In this document: positions 18,171 to 29,564 of the stretch, one piece after another
How the letters are laid out: every line of letters starts with the position of its first letter
Position numbering within the stretch: the stretch's first letter is position 1
Assembly: GCA_002709395.1 (NCBI GenBank)
Contig: PAQU01000050.1
Location: forward strand, 23,248-59,076
From: Roseibacillus sp.
GTDB taxonomy: Bacteria > Verrucomicrobiota > Verrucomicrobiia > Verrucomicrobiales > Akkermansiaceae
DNA: 35,829 nt
Direction: 5' to 3'
Translations under genes and position numbers: made by a program
The notes under the pieces: model-generated
Database searches by the model: none
Seen by the model: the letters and a program-made list of their open reading frames with translations, nothing else
What the model was told of the DNA's origin: nothing

Positions 18171-18481
18171 GCCCTCCAAAGCAGGACTCCGGGCGCAGTC
18201 TATGTCGGAGCAGGGAGATGAGCAAGAGTCCCGGGGATAATCCGACGAAGGCCGGTTCCGGGCGTTAGGACCGATGAAAGATCGTCTGCTCTTATCATGA
18301 GAACGGGGCCAGTTCATTTTTCGAGAGAGATCGCTTCGACTTCAGGAAACATCGGTTATTTTAAGAAAGTTTTTGATAATGAGCATGGGAAGGTGCGAAT
18401 TGCGTCCTCTGAAGGGAGTAATTCGGGAGGGTTGGCTTGTAAGAAGGATCTCTGGCTGTCAGATTTTGACAACTCGCAGGT

Positions 18482-21400
18482 ATGTTCATGAGACTAATCC
18501 AAGGACCCCTTTCGTTGCTGGTTTTCAGTGCCAGTCTGGCCTTTCCGATTTCTTTAATTTGTAACGCAGAAGAAACTGAGGATTCTGCGGTTCGACCTGT
18601 CAGTTACTGGAATGAAATCCGGCCTCTGATGCAGGCGAGTTGTCAGGGGTGTCACCAGCCCGCCAAGGCCAAGGGGGATTATATTCTAACTGATGTAAAA
18701 CGCCTGATCGCTGGTGGAGAAAGCGGAGAGGCGGTCGTTCTTCCCGGTAAACCTGGAGAGAGTTTTCTGCTTGAGCAGATTACTCCGGACGAAAACGGAA
18801 AAGCTGAGATGCCCCCCCGGGACAAGGCTCTCCATGAGACTGAGATCGCCCTGATCAAGCGCTGGATCGAAGAAGGCGCCGTTGATGATACTCCTGAAAA
18901 TGCCTTCCAGAAATACGACATGGAAAATCCTCCGTTGTATCTGGAGGCCCCGATCGTTACATCCATGGATTACTCGCCTGATGGAAGCCTGCTTGCGGTG
19001 GCAGGATTTCATGAGGTGCTGTTGCATAAGTCTGACGGGAGCGGGTTGGTTGCGCGGCTGGTTGGGCTCTCGGAGCGCATTGAAAGCGTATCTTTTTCTC
19101 CTGATGGCACGATGCTTGCCGTGACCGGTGGTTTGCCCGGTCGAATGGGCGAGGTTCAGGTATGGGATGTCTCGAAGAAGGCCCTGAAGATTTCCGTCCC
19201 GGTAACCTACGATACGCTCTACGGGGCCGCTTGGTCACCGGATAACAAACTGGTGTCCTTCGGGTGCAGTGACAATACCCTGCGGGCGGTTCGTGTTTCG
19301 GATGGCAAGCAGGTGCTTTTCATGGGGGGGCATAATGACTGGGTTCTTGATTCCGTGTTCTCCCGGGACGGGAAGCAGGTGATCAGCGTTGGCCGTGACA
19401 TGACGGCAAAGCACACTGAGGTGGAAACAGAGAGGTTGATTGACAATCTTACCTCGATCACTCCCGGGGAACTGAAAGGGGGTATTGCTGCAGTTGCCGG
19501 ACACCCTTCCAAGGATGAAGTTCTCGTGGGAGGATCCGACGGGCAACCGCAGGTTTTTCGGCTTAAAAGGCAGACGGCTCGAAAGATCGGAGATAACGCC
19601 AATGTGGTTAGAAAGTTTCCGCGTATGCCGGGACGAATCTGGGACCTCGCCTTTAACGGGGATGGTAAGAGGGCTGCAGCAGTAAGCAGTCTCAATGGTG
19701 CGGGAACCATCACGATTTATCATTCCGACTACGATAGCGGCATTCCCGACGACATTAAAAAGATCTTTAACAAGACTCCGAATGGGGCGGAGAAGCAGAA
19801 GCTGGAGGGCTATTGGGCGCGAGAGGTAAAGGTTCTGCATTCCATTGACGTGCCGGATGCAGAAATGTTTTCTCTGGCCTTTGCCCCTGATGGCAAGATT
19901 CTTGCAGCGGCCGGGGCCGACGGCAGCGTTCGCTTCATTGAGGTTGAGACCGGCGAGTTGAAGGGGGAGTTTCTGCCGGTGGAGATCGAGGAAGCCAAGG
20001 TGGCGTCCCAGTCTGAGGGTAAGAAAGAGAAGCCCCTCAACCGGAAAAGGGGGAAGCGTGCGGAGCTTGGTGAGAGAAAGATCCCGGCGAATGAAATCGC
20101 CTCACTTTCCATAGAGCCTTCCGAGATGATCTTCGACAACTCCAACCAGGTTTTTCAGGTCCTGGTTACCGCGCGCCTGAAGGAAGGAGGCGTTGTTGAT
20201 GTGACCCGCCAGGTGATTCCGGAGGAAGCGGGAGGTATCGTTGAGATCAGTGCCCGGGGACGGATTCAGCCTGTCAGGGATGGGAATGGCGTTCTTTCGG
20301 TCAGGATCGGAGACAACAGGGCTGAGGCGAAGGTGGTCGTAAGGAACCTGAGTAAGCAATATATCCCGGATTACGTACGTGACGTTAAGCCGGTGATCAG
20401 TCGAATGGGGTGCGATGCAGGCACCTGTCACGGTGCCAAGGACGGGAAAAATGGATTCAAACTTTCACTGCGCGGCTACGATCCGCTCTTTGATGTCCGG
20501 GCCTTTACAGATGATATTTCTGGTCGTCGCGTTAATTACGCATCCCCTGATGACAGCCTGATGCTTTTGAAGGCGACTGGAGCGGTCCCCCACGAAGGGC
20601 AGCAGGTGACTGAGCCCGACTCGGAATATTACCGGATTATCCGGGACTGGATCCTGAGTGGTTCCGATCTCTCCGATCCCAAGCCTGTTGTGAAGTCCAT
20701 TGAGGTATCCCCGAAAAACCCGGTGATCCAGGAGGTGGGAGGGCAGCAGCAGATCCGGGTAGTGGCTACCTATGCAGATGGCTCAAAGCGTGATGTGACT
20801 CGTGAGTCTTTTCTGGAGAGTGCCAACCAGGATGTTGCTATTCATGATGACTATGGATTGATGACTACCCTGCGCAGGGGTGAGGCTCCCGTCCTCGCTC
20901 GTTATGAGGGTGCCTATGCGGCGACAACGCTTACTGTAATGGGAGACCGTAGAGGGTTTGAATGGGTGGAACAGCCATCCTGGGGTGAAATCGATAAATT
21001 GGTCGCGGCGAAATGGGAGCGAATGAAGATTCTTCCCAGTGATCTCTGCAGCGATGAAGAATTTTTCCGGCGGGTATACCTCGATTTGACCGGTTTGCCG
21101 CCGAAACCACTTCAATTGAAATTATTCATGGCAGACCCGACCGATTCGAAGACCAAGCGGGAGGAAGTGATTGATGATCTCATAGGGTCGCCCGAATTCG
21201 TTCAGCACTGGACAAACAAGTGGGCTGACATGCTGATGGTGAACAGCAAGTTCCTGGGAGGAGAAGGAGCCAAGATCTATCGCGAGTGGATCCGGAAGGA
21301 AGTGGAAGGAAATACGCCGTATGACGTCTTTGTCAGGAAGATTCTTACCGCCACGGGATCGAACAAGGAGAACCCTCCGGCATCCTACTTCAAGATTCAC

Positions 21401-23608
21401 CGGACACCCGACCTCCTTATGGAGAATACCACCCATCTTTTCCTTGCGACTCGATTCAACTGCAACAAGTGCCACGACCATCCCTTTGAAAGGTGGACTC
21501 AGGACCAGTATTATGAGGTGGCAGCCTACTTTTCCCGGATCAAGCTCGAGAGAGATGGGAAGAATGCACCCAAGCAGAATATTGGAGGCACGGCGGTAGA
21601 GGGAGCCAAGCCACTTTACGAAGTTACGAAGGATGTAGGTGAAGGAGAGATGAAGCATGAACGCACCGGAAAGGTGACCCCTCCAGGGTTTCCTTACCTG
21701 GTGAAGCACGACAAGCCCCGGGCAACGCCGGAGAAGGGTGTTACCCGCCGGGAAGAACTGGCAGCCTGGATTACGGCAGGCGACAATCAGTTCTTTGGTC
21801 GCAGTTATGCGAACAGGGTCTGGGGCTACCTTCTAGGAACCGGGGTGATCGAACCACTCGATGACATCAGGGCTGGCAATCCACCCTCTAACCCGGAACT
21901 CCTCGATTATCTGACTAAGACGTTCGTGGAAGGAGGTTTCGATGTGAGAAAGCTGATAGCGGAAATCTGCAAGTCCAGGACATACCAGCTATCCCTCGCT
22001 ACCAATAAATGGAACGAAGATGATCAGATCAACTTTTCGCATGCGCAGGCGCGCCGACTTCCAGCGGAAGTCCTGTATGATGCAGTTTATGCGGTTACTG
22101 GTTCCGTGCCGAAGTTGCAGGCAAACCAGATCGATGCCAAGCAGGATACGAAGACGGGATTGCTGGCCACTCTGGGCCGGCCAACCCGGGAGAGTGCCTG
22201 TGAATGTGACCGGGCTAATGATGTTCAGCTCAGTGGGATCATGGCTCTGCTGAGTGGCCCTGATATTGCCGATGCGATTGCTGATCCAAAAAATGCGATA
22301 GCCAAGCTGGTTTCGGAGAAGAAGGACGATGCGAAGCTTATCAGGGAAATTTACCTCCGGGTTCTCAATCGTGAGCCACGCGAGGCAGAGATTGAGGTGG
22401 TAAAGGAAAGCTGGACCATGATCCAGCGTGATCACGAGGCGATGGCAACTGAGTTGGCTAATCTTGAAAAAGAATTGGAGCCCGCGCGCAAGGAGCGTGA
22501 GGCCAAGCGGGATGCGGGTATCGCCAAGGCGAGAAAGGATATCGGCGATTACCAGGGCCAGCACGATGCCGAGCGCAAAAGGCTTGAAGAGGAGCGCCAG
22601 AAGAAAATTGATGCAACGAAGAATGCCGTTGCCGAATACGGCGCCAGTCTCCCCGCCAAGGTCGAGGAATTCGCTTCCAAGACGAAGGTGGGAGAGATTC
22701 CTACAAGGTGGCATCTCATGAATCCGTCTTCGGCTTCAGCCACGGACAAGTCGAAGGTTGAGATTCTACCAGATGGTTCGGTCCGGGGAAGCGGCGGAGA
22801 GCGGGCTTTTGATTACCTGGTCTCGCTTGATACAAAGTTGAAGAATATTACAGGGATTATGATCGAGGTAGTGCCTGATCTTGGATTCAAGGGCGGGCCG
22901 GGCCTTAGCAAGGACGGAAATATGGTGATTACCGAGGTGCAGGCCCGGTGGCAGGGGAAGGGAGAGGGAGACAAGGAAATGCCAATTGGCTTTGCTGACG
23001 CGAAAGCCACGTTCACCCAGAAGGACTTTGACGTGAAGCGCACCTTTGACGGAAATCTGGATGGAGGAAACAAGGGATGGGCGTTGGCCGGGACGAATTA
23101 CAAGGTGCCACAACGTGCGGCCTACCGGGTCAAGGATCTGATCGAGGGGAATTCGGAGCAGGGGGTGAAACTCACGGTTGGAATTCTCTGTCGCTTCAAG
23201 AGCCACCCCTTAGGGCGTTTCCGTGTTTATGTTACCACGGACTCTGATCCTCTGCATTTTGGAATACCCGCGCATGTGGTGGATGCCTTCGGCAAGGCCG
23301 CGGGGGCGCGGAGCGAAACAGAGCAAAAGGGATTGGTGGACTGGATCGCGGAAGCGGATGTCGAATACCAGAACCGTCGCTGGGCTGCAAAGGGGCCATT
23401 CCCTGCGATTCCGGCCGATAAAAAGATGGAAGAGCTCCAAAAAGCCCTGAAATACGCGGAAATCCCGATTGAGGAGGATCCTCGACTTATAAGGTTCCGC
23501 AAGGACGTGGAGATGAGCGCCCGCCAGGCCAAGAATCCACGATTGACCGCTGCCCAGGATCTCACTTGGGCATTGATTAATAACCCTGCTTTCCTGTTTA
23601 ATCACTAA
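18482..23608 (+). CDS. Giant secreted cytochrome-c (PSCyt1-like) / WD40 / Ig-like / DUF1549 / DUF1553 protein
   Basis: Signal peptide; CQGCH heme motif; WD40-like 'FSPDG' repeats; Ig-like [19 protein letters not shown]1549-like [17 protein letters not shown]...[17 protein letters not shown]1553-like [39 protein letters not shown]...[18 protein letters not shown]. Confidence 0.92.
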   Translation: MFMRLIQGPLSLLVFSASLAFPISLICNAEETEDSAVRPVSYWNEIRPLMQASCQGCHQPAKAKGDYILTDVKRLIAGGESGEAVVLPGKPGESFLLEQITPDENGKAEMPPRDKALHETEIALIKRWIEEGAVDDTPENAFQKYDMENPPLYLEAPIVTSMDYSPDGSLLAVAGFHEVLLHKSDGSGLVARLVGLSERIESVSFSPDGTMLAVTGGLPGRMGEVQVWDVSKKALKISVPVTYDTLYGAAWSPDNKLVSFGCSDNTLRAVRVSDGKQVLFMGGHNDWVLDSVFSRDGKQVISVGRDMTAKHTEVETERLIDNLTSITPGELKGGIAAVAGHPSKDEVLVGGSDGQPQVFRLKRQTARKIGDNANVVRKFPRMPGRIWDLAFNGDGKRAAAVSSLNGAGTITIYHSDYDSGIPDDIKKIFNKTPNGAEKQKLEGYWAREVKVLHSIDVPDAEMFSLAFAPDGKILAAAGADGSVRFIEVETGELKGEFLPVEIEEAKVASQSEGKKEKPLNRKRGKRAELGERKIPANEIASLSIEPSEMIFDNSNQVFQVLVTARLKEGGVVDVTRQVIPEEAGGIVEISARGRIQPVRDGNGVLSVRIGDNRAEAKVVVRNLSKQYIPDYVRDVKPVISRMGCDAGTCHGAKDGKNGFKLSLRGYDPLFDVRAFTDDISGRRVNYASPDDSLMLLKATGAVPHEGQQVTEPDSEYYRIIRDWILSGSDLSDPKPVVKSIEVSPKNPVIQEVGGQQQIRVVATYADGSKRDVTRESFLESANQDVAIHDDYGLMTTLRRGEAPVLARYEGAYAATTLTVMGDRRGFEWVEQPSWGEIDKLVAAKWERMKILPSDLCSDEEFFRRVYLDLTGLPPKPLQLKLFMADPTDSKTKREEVIDDLIGSPEFVQHWTNKWADMLMVNSKFLGGEGAKIYREWIRKEVEGNTPYDVFVRKILTATGSNKENPPASYFKIHRTPDLLMENTTHLFLATRFNCNKCHDHPFERWTQDQYYEVAAYFSRIKLERDGKNAPKQNIGGTAVEGAKPLYEVTKDVGEGEMKHERTGKVTPPGFPYLVKHDKPRATPEKGVTRREELAAWITAGDNQFFGRSYANRVWGYLLGTGVIEPLDDIRAGNPPSNPELLDYLTKTFVEGGFDVRKLIAEICKSRTYQLSLATNKWNEDDQINFSHAQARRLPAEVLYDAVYAVTGSVPKLQANQIDAKQDTKTGLLATLGRPTRESACECDRANDVQLSGIMALLSGPDIADAIADPKNAIAKLVSEKKDDAKLIREIYLRVLNREPREAEIEVVKESWTMIQRDHEAMATELANLEKELEPARKEREAKRDAGIAKARKDIGDYQGQHDAERKRLEEERQKKIDATKNAVAEYGASLPAKVEEFASKTKVGEIPTRWHLMNPSSASATDKSKVEILPDGSVRGSGGERAFDYLVSLDTKLKNITGIMIEVVPDLGFKGGPGLSKDGNMVITEVQARWQGKGEGDKEMPIGFADAKATFTQKDFDVKRTFDGNLDGGNKGWALAGTNYKVPQRAAYRVKDLIEGNSEQGVKLTVGILCRFKSHPLGRFRVYVTTDSDPLHFGIPAHVVDAFGKAAGARSETEQKGLVDWIAEADVEYQNRRWAAKGPFPAIPADKKMEELQKALKYAEIPIEEDPRLIRFRKDVEMSARQAKNPRLTAAQDLTWALINNPAFLFNH

Positions 23609-23654
23609 ATCAACCCATGCGGGTCCTCTATGTCCCGCGCTACCTGAAATAATT

Positions 23655-25124
23655 ATGTTCCGTATCAAAGGCGCAAAGGGTCGCGATCTCTGCGATTCTC
23701 ATCTGGGGCACACCCGTCGTGATTTTCTCCGAGTGGGAGGGGCCGGCATGATGGGGATGACCCTGAATAACATTCTAGCTGCTCAGGATCAGTCGGCAGA
23801 GAGTCCACATGCGGGCAAGGATGGTTGGGGTAAGGCCAAGAGTGTGATCCTGCTTTACCTGCAGGGTGGGCCGAGTCATCTCGATCTGTGGGACCCCAAG
23901 GAAAACGTGCCTGACAAGATCCGGTCTGCGTTCAAGACCATTCCTACCCAGATCCCGGGTATCCATTTCACCGAGATCCTTCCCAAGCTCGCGAAGGTGA
24001 ACGACAAGTTTACGACGATCCGCTCGATGAGTTATACCCCGAATGGTCTTTTTAACCATACGGCGGCAATCTACCAGATCATGACGGGCTATACTACGGA
24101 CAAGGTCAGCCCGTCCGGGCAGCTTGAGCCGCCTTCGCCCAAGGATTTCCCCAATTTCGGATCAAACATCATCCGGATCAAGCCAACGGATGAACCGATG
24201 CTTCCGTTTGTCATGCTGCCGCGACCTCTGCAGGAAAGCAATGTGGTAGGAAAGGGGGGCACTGCCGGATTTCTCGGAAAGGCCTACGATCCCTATTACC
24301 TGTATCCTCCGGGGGATGACATGAAGATGAACAAGATGGACGGCATCAACGTGGAAGATCTCCAACTCCGCCCTGAGGTCTTCTCCACGCGTCTGCGTCG
24401 AAGAGCCAAGCTTCGTCAGACGATTGAGGATCAGATGCCGGCCCTCGAGAAGGCAGTGGAAAAGTTCAACCTGGATAATTACTACGAGCAGGCCCTCAAC
24501 CTGATCGTATCGGGTAAGGCCCGGGAAGCCTTTGATCTCGAAATGGAGAGCGATGGGTTACGTGACCGGTATGGACGGAATACCTTCGGGCAGAGTTGCC
24601 TGCTGGCCCGTCGTCTGGTGGAGGCGGGTACCCGCGTGGTGGAGGTGGTGTGGCCAAAGGTAGCCAACTCGGATAATCATTCATGGGATCATCACAAGGA
24701 TCTCAGTAAACGAATGAAGAATCAGTCTGGTCCCATGCTCGACGGTGGCCTCGCTACACTTTTTGAAGACCTCGATGAACGTGGCATGCTCGATGAAACC
24801 CTTGTTGTTGCGATCGGGGAATTTGGACGTGCTCCCGAGAAGGGGGTCAGCACCTCAGGAAATGGAAACAGTGCGGATGGGCGGGATCACTGGCCCTACT
24901 GCTACACTTCCGTCATTGGGGGCGCGGGAATCAAGCGTGGATATGTTCATGGCAAGTCTGACAAGACAGGTTCAGCGCCAGTGGAACTCCCGGTGCACCC
25001 GAGTGAGGTTCTCGCCACGATCTACCACAGCGTGGGAATCGAGCCGGAAACGATTGTCTACAATCATCTCAATCAGCCTCGCGAACTGGTCAAGGCACAG
25101 GCAGTTGAGAAGCTCTTTGCCTAA
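23655..25124 (+). CDS. DUF1501 family protein with Tat-type signal
   Basis: [23 protein letters not shown] (Tat motif), [51 protein letters not shown]...[28 protein letters not shown]. Confidence 0.93.
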   Translation: MFRIKGAKGRDLCDSHLGHTRRDFLRVGGAGMMGMTLNNILAAQDQSAESPHAGKDGWGKAKSVILLYLQGGPSHLDLWDPKENVPDKIRSAFKTIPTQIPGIHFTEILPKLAKVNDKFTTIRSMSYTPNGLFNHTAAIYQIMTGYTTDKVSPSGQLEPPSPKDFPNFGSNIIRIKPTDEPMLPFVMLPRPLQESNVVGKGGTAGFLGKAYDPYYLYPPGDDMKMNKMDGINVEDLQLRPEVFSTRLRRRAKLRQTIEDQMPALEKAVEKFNLDNYYEQALNLIVSGKAREAFDLEMESDGLRDRYGRNTFGQSCLLARRLVEAGTRVVEVVWPKVANSDNHSWDHHKDLSKRMKNQSGPMLDGGLATLFEDLDERGMLDETLVVAIGEFGRAPEKGVSTSGNGNSADGRDHWPYCYTSVIGGAGIKRGYVHGKSDKTGSAPVELPVHPSEVLATIYHSVGIEPETIVYNHLNQPRELVKAQAVEKLFA

Positions 25125-25160
25125 GGCAGTCGAGCAGAAGGCCGCTTAGGATTTTTCCTG

Positions 25161-25179
25161 AGGTCCGCCCAGCGGATCT
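25161..25179. terminator. Hairpin between convergent DUF1501 and mrp genes
   Basis: AGGTCCGC-CCA-GCGGATCT: 8-bp stem with one G-U; no T tract immediately following. Confidence 0.35.
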
Positions 25180-25227
25180 GTCTTGGAGCAGTGGAGCATG
25201 GCTTCGCTCTGAAATCCTTTCGGTAAG

Positions 25228-26280
25228 TCACTGGTTGATCGCAGTCGGGAGCGCCTGAGCAGCCTGTTCAAAAGCGGCTGAAACAGCGGATTCAGATGCA
25301 TCCAGCAAGGCCACCGGTTCGCCTTCGTCACATCGGCGCCGGGTTTCAGGATCAATGGGAATCTGGGCAAGAAGGGGAACGTCGAGTTGGGCCGCTTCGC
25401 GTTGGCCGCCACCTTCACCAAAGAGATGATATCTGGTTCCCTGGTTGCATTCAAACCAGGACATATTCTCGATCAGGCCGAGAATCCTGACATTAACCTT
25501 GGCGAACATGCTGATTGCCTTGCGGGCATCAATAAGGGCTACTTCCTGAGGTGTGGTAACCACAACGGCGCCATCAACGGCGATGGTCTGAACGATCGTG
25601 AGTTGAATATCTCCTGTGCCGGGGGGAAGGTCGAGGATGAGGACATCCAGGTCACCCCAGGCGACCTCCTGAAGAAACTGCTGGGTGTAACGGGTGGCAA
25701 GGGGGCCTCTTACAATAACAGGGGAACTGTCTCCGAGGAGAAATCCCATCGACATCAATTTAATTCCATGAGCTTCAATGGGCACAATGCGCTCTCTTGA
25801 GTCGGCCACGGGTTGCTGATCGGTCGCTCCGAACATGAGCGCAATGGAGGGCCCGTAGAGATCGCAGTCACATAGCCCCACCTTCAGCCCCTGCTTGGAG
25901 AGGGAGATGGCCAGATTTGAAGACACGGTGGATTTGCCCACCCCGCCTTTGCCCGAGGCGACCGCGATGATGCGCTTTACACCTGCGATGGATTGTTTGC
26001 CTCCCACGCCACCGGGGGTATTGGCTCCACCGGGAGGGTCTTGGACATCGATGGTGATCTGGACCTTTTCAGGGCCGCCAGCTATTTCATCGAGGGCCTC
26101 GTGGCATTCATTGAATATCTTTTCCGGAATCTTCGGGTCCCGGGTCTGAACCTGGATGCCGATCGAAATGACACCACTTTCCACCCTTATAGATCTCACC
26201 AGACCGAATGACACAATATCGCGGGAGAATCCCGGATACCTGACGGCGGAGAGAGCATTGCGAATGGTATCTTCGTTCAT
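25228..26280 (-). CDS. mrp: Mrp/NBP35-family iron-sulfur cluster carrier ATPase with N-terminal DUF59 (MIP18-like) domain
   Basis: ASGKGGVGKSTVSSNLAISL (deviant Walker A), DCDLYGPSIALMFG, VLILDLPPGTGDIQLTI, GLIENMSWFECNQGTRYHLFGEGGG; N-terminal ALSAVRYPGFSRDIVSFGLV. Confidence 0.93.
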   Translation of the reverse strand: MNEDTIRNALSAVRYPGFSRDIVSFGLVRSIRVESGVISIGIQVQTRDPKIPEKIFNECHEALDEIAGGPEKVQITIDVQDPPGGANTPGGVGGKQSIAGVKRIIAVASGKGGVGKSTVSSNLAISLSKQGLKVGLCDCDLYGPSIALMFGATDQQPVADSRERIVPIEAHGIKLMSMGFLLGDSSPVIVRGPLATRYTQQFLQEVAWGDLDVLILDLPPGTGDIQLTIVQTIAVDGAVVVTTPQEVALIDARKAISMFAKVNVRILGLIENMSWFECNQGTRYHLFGEGGGQREAAQLDVPLLAQIPIDPETRRRCDEGEPVALLDASESAVSAAFEQAAQALPTAINQ

Positions 26281-26450
26281 GTTCAGGTGTGATGGTTTTT
26301 CGTCCCGGGAGTGCTAGTTGTCAAATACTCCATGTATGCAGGTGTCATAACCATGCTGCCTCCGACCGGGGAATACTCACAAAGAAGGAAGAATGAGATG
26401 CTTGCGAGGGATCAGAGGCAGATCTCGGAGGGGGCGGGGGCCTTGAGCCA

Positions 26451-27842
26451 TTAGAAACTTCTCCTGAGATGGCTGGGGAGAATATTCAGTTGCTCGCGGT
26501 ATTTAGCAACGGTGCGCCGGGCTACCTTGAGTCCCTGCTCGGCAAGGGCCTTCTGGATTGCTGAGTCTGAAAGGGGTTTCTGTGCGTTCTCGGCCTCGAC
26601 GATGGCTTGGAGAGCTTCCCGGACTCCTTCATTAGAAATAGCCTGCCCCTCTGCCGTTGTGTAACCAGAAGCAAAAAAGCGCCGCAGCTCCATGACGCCA
26701 TGGGGTGTGCGGACATGCTTGCCCGCCACCGCGCGGGAGACGGTCGCCGGATGCACCTCTATTGAGTCGGCGATCTCGTTCATGGTGAGGGGGCTGAGGC
26801 TGCGAGGACCGTTCTCGAGAAACTCGATTTGTCTCCGAATAATCTCCTCGGAAATTGCAAGGATGGTCGCCTGGCGCTGGTCCAGAGCCTTTATCAGGGT
26901 GCGGCCATCCCTCAGTTGGTTGCGTAGATAACTTCGCAACTTTCGGTCCGGACTGGTAGCTACCAGGTCCTTGTATGTATCACTGAGCCTCAAGCGTGGC
27001 AGGTACTCATTGGTTAATACGGCTATCCATTCGCCCTCGGCGTTTTTTTCGAATGAAACATCGGGAATGATATAGGGATTTCCGGATGGGTCGAACGAGG
27101 TGCCTGGAGAAGGGTCGAGCTGTCCAATATGAGTTGCGGCCTCGACGACGGCCTCCACGCTTACACTACATGCCTGAGCTATTTTCGGGTAGTGCTTGCG
27201 GGCGAGATCGTTGAGGTGATTTTCGACAATGCGGAACTCCAGGGTGTTGAGTCGACCAGAGCGATGTAGTTGTACCAGGAGGGATTCCCGGAGGTCCTCG
27301 ACCGCGATTCCGGGAGGATCAAAACTCTGCAGGAGTATCTTGGAGCGCTCCAGGTTCTTGATGTCGATTCCGAGTCGTCGTCCGACCTCGCTGAGAGGTT
27401 CGTCGAAATATCCACGCTCGTCCATATTGCCGATAAGGGCCATTGCTGCGGTCCGGATATCCGGTTCAGGTGCCGCGAGGTTGAGTTGGTCCAGAAGGTG
27501 CTGCTGAAGAGTTTCGGGGGAAACAATGGAGCTATAGAGATGTTCCCGGCGTTCTTCGTCATCCCGGGTGGATCCGTTAGCTCGACGCTCCATGATGGCG
27601 AGTTCCCGGAGGTCATCGTCAGGGACCTCGAGAAGGGGGTCGGGATCTGGTGTATTGCTGTCCAGGTCGTCCAAGGAAACGCTGGCAAGTTCGTGCTCCA
27701 GGACGGGATTGGTCTCGAGAAATTGCTGCAGCAGCTGCTGTAGTTCCAAGGTGTTGGCCTGCAGAACCTCAAGGCTCTGGCGCATCTGGGGTGCCAGAGT
27801 CTGTGTCTGATTGAAATTCTGGTTGAGAGAAGGGCCGGACAT
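26451..27842 (-). CDS. rpoN: RNA polymerase sigma-54 factor
   Basis: Gln-rich region I (LNQNFNQTQTLAPQMRQSLEVLQANTLELQQLLQQFLETNPVLE); HTH region IEVHPATVSRAVAGKHVRTPHGVMELRRFF; RpoN box ARRTVAKYREQLNIL. Confidence 0.97.
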   Translation of the reverse strand: MSGPSLNQNFNQTQTLAPQMRQSLEVLQANTLELQQLLQQFLETNPVLEHELASVSLDDLDSNTPDPDPLLEVPDDDLRELAIMERRANGSTRDDEERREHLYSSIVSPETLQQHLLDQLNLAAPEPDIRTAAMALIGNMDERGYFDEPLSEVGRRLGIDIKNLERSKILLQSFDPPGIAVEDLRESLLVQLHRSGRLNTLEFRIVENHLNDLARKHYPKIAQACSVSVEAVVEAATHIGQLDPSPGTSFDPSGNPYIIPDVSFEKNAEGEWIAVLTNEYLPRLRLSDTYKDLVATSPDRKLRSYLRNQLRDGRTLIKALDQRQATILAISEEIIRRQIEFLENGPRSLSPLTMNEIADSIEVHPATVSRAVAGKHVRTPHGVMELRRFFASGYTTAEGQAISNEGVREALQAIVEAENAQKPLSDSAIQKALAEQGLKVARRTVAKYREQLNILPSHLRRSF

Positions 27843-28077
27843 CGCCTTTTCAGGTTCTTACCTCTAGTATGGCAGCTCTCTCGTTCTTAGCGAGGGTTTT
27901 TGAAGCAGAAATTATGCCATTCTTCACTTTGGCATCAATTTACAAGGTCCGCGGATTTGTCTTTCCGCAAGCCACGAGGAGAGGGGTGGGTTGCCCGGGA
28001 ACAATAGGACTTCGGCGATGGGCGGGCTCCTCGCTTATTAGGCTTGATAACTTGTTGTGTCCTCTCTTGACTCGCCT

Positions 28078-29532
28078 ATGGCGGATTTGACTCTGGGATT
28101 GTCCTTTGATGACGTTCTTCTAGTGCCTCGGAGAAGTGGGGTTTTGCCGACGGAAGCCGAACTGAATACGGCGCTTACTGGGGAGATATTGCTTAAGATT
28201 CCAGTGATCTCAGCGGCCATGGATACCGTTTCTGAAACGGAGCTTGCGGTTGCTCTGGCGAGAGAAGGAGGGATGGCGGTGATCCACCGGGCCTGTTCCG
28301 TAGAGGAGGAGGCGGCAATGGTCGCCAGGGTCAAGCGTTCGGAAAGTGCGGTAATTCAGAAGCCAATGACCGTCAGGGGAGAGATGACGATCGCAGATCT
28401 CAAGGTCATCATGGAAGAGGAGGGTTTCTCCGGTTTTCCAGTAGTGGACGAGCTGGGCTTGCTGGTGGGAATGGTGACAGGACGGGATATCCGTCATTTT
28501 GCGAATGACGCGGGCAAGGTAGAGGATGTAATGACCCGCGGTGAAAAGCTGGTTACCGGGTCTCCCGATACGACCCCTGAAGCGGCCCGGCGGATTCTTT
28601 ACGAGCACCGGATTGAGAAGTTGCCTCTTGTCGATGCGGAGGGTCGATTGGTTGGATTAATTACCGGGGGAGATATTGAAAAACAGATTACTTTTGTGCA
28701 TGCGGCAAAGGATCCCAATGGTCAGTTGCGTTGCGGAGCTGCTATTGGAGTTGGAGCGGACTGGGAGGAACGGGCAAAAGCTGTTATTGAGGCGGGAGCC
28801 GATGCCCTATTCATAGATGCTGCAACGGGACATACATCCCGTGTTCTCGAGGTGGTTGAGAAGCTGGCAGCACTGTCTGACCGTCCCGTGGTGGCGGGAA
28901 ATGTGGTAACAGAGCAAGGAGCGCGCGATCTTGTTTCCGCTGGGGCGCGAGCGATAAAGGTGGGAGTAGGACCGGGATCAATTTGCACTACCCGCGTAAT
29001 TGCGGGAGTAGGAATGCCTCAGTTCACCGCAATTCAGAATGTTGCGCCGTGGTGTCGGAAAAATGGTGTCTGTGTTATTGCAGACGGGGGTATTCGCTAC
29101 TCAGGTGACATTGTGAAGGCGCTGGCTGCAGGGGCGGATATCGTGATGCTAGGTTCCCTGCTGGCAGGAACGCGGGAGAGTCCAGGGTTAACCGTCCATT
29201 TTCAAGGCCGCCGCTTCAAGACCTACCGCGGGATGGGGTCACTGGGGGCCATGATGAAGGGGGCCGGGGATCGTTACGGACAGGGAGCCAGTGGAAAATT
29301 GGTGGCGGAAGGTGTAGAAGGGCGTGTTCCATACAAGGGCCCTCTTTCGGATGTTGTTTATCAGCTTATGGGAGGACTTCGCTCTGGAATGGGCTATGTG
29401 GGGGCGTCAGACCTCCCAAGTCTGCGCTCACAGGGTGAGTTTGTGCGAATTACTCCCGGGGGTCTGCGTGAAAGTCATACTCATGATATTGTCATTACTC
29501 AGGAGCCGACGAACTACCAGCCGATCAGCTAG
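28078..29532 (+). CDS. guaB: Inosine-5'-monophosphate dehydrogenase with CBS domains
   Basis: [75 protein letters not shown]. Confidence 0.97.
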   Translation: MADLTLGLSFDDVLLVPRRSGVLPTEAELNTALTGEILLKIPVISAAMDTVSETELAVALAREGGMAVIHRACSVEEEAAMVARVKRSESAVIQKPMTVRGEMTIADLKVIMEEEGFSGFPVVDELGLLVGMVTGRDIRHFANDAGKVEDVMTRGEKLVTGSPDTTPEAARRILYEHRIEKLPLVDAEGRLVGLITGGDIEKQITFVHAAKDPNGQLRCGAAIGVGADWEERAKAVIEAGADALFIDAATGHTSRVLEVVEKLAALSDRPVVAGNVVTEQGARDLVSAGARAIKVGVGPGSICTTRVIAGVGMPQFTAIQNVAPWCRKNGVCVIADGGIRYSGDIVKALAAGADIVMLGSLLAGTRESPGLTVHFQGRRFKTYRGMGSLGAMMKGAGDRYGQGASGKLVAEGVEGRVPYKGPLSDVVYQLMGGLRSGMGYVGASDLPSLRSQGEFVRITPGGLRESHTHDIVITQEPTNYQPIS

Positions 29533-29564
29533 GCTTGCCGGAATAATTTATAGCCCCCACGCTC

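Noticed and set aside
21989-22714. 241-aa minus-strand ORF within the giant DUF1553 protein
   Set aside because: Antisense to a strong coding frame; leucine-rich composition is explained by the reverse complement of Lys/Glu-rich coiled-coil codons
26309-26317. GAGTGCTAG resembling a CIRCE half-site upstream of mrp
   Set aside because: The partner half (TTAGCACTC at 9-nt spacing) is absent; a single half-site is likely chance
27884-27900. CTCG/CGAG mini-hairpin followed by GGGTTTTT between rpoN and guaB
   Set aside because: Stem is only about 4 bp and it lies in a divergent promoter region where a terminator is not expected
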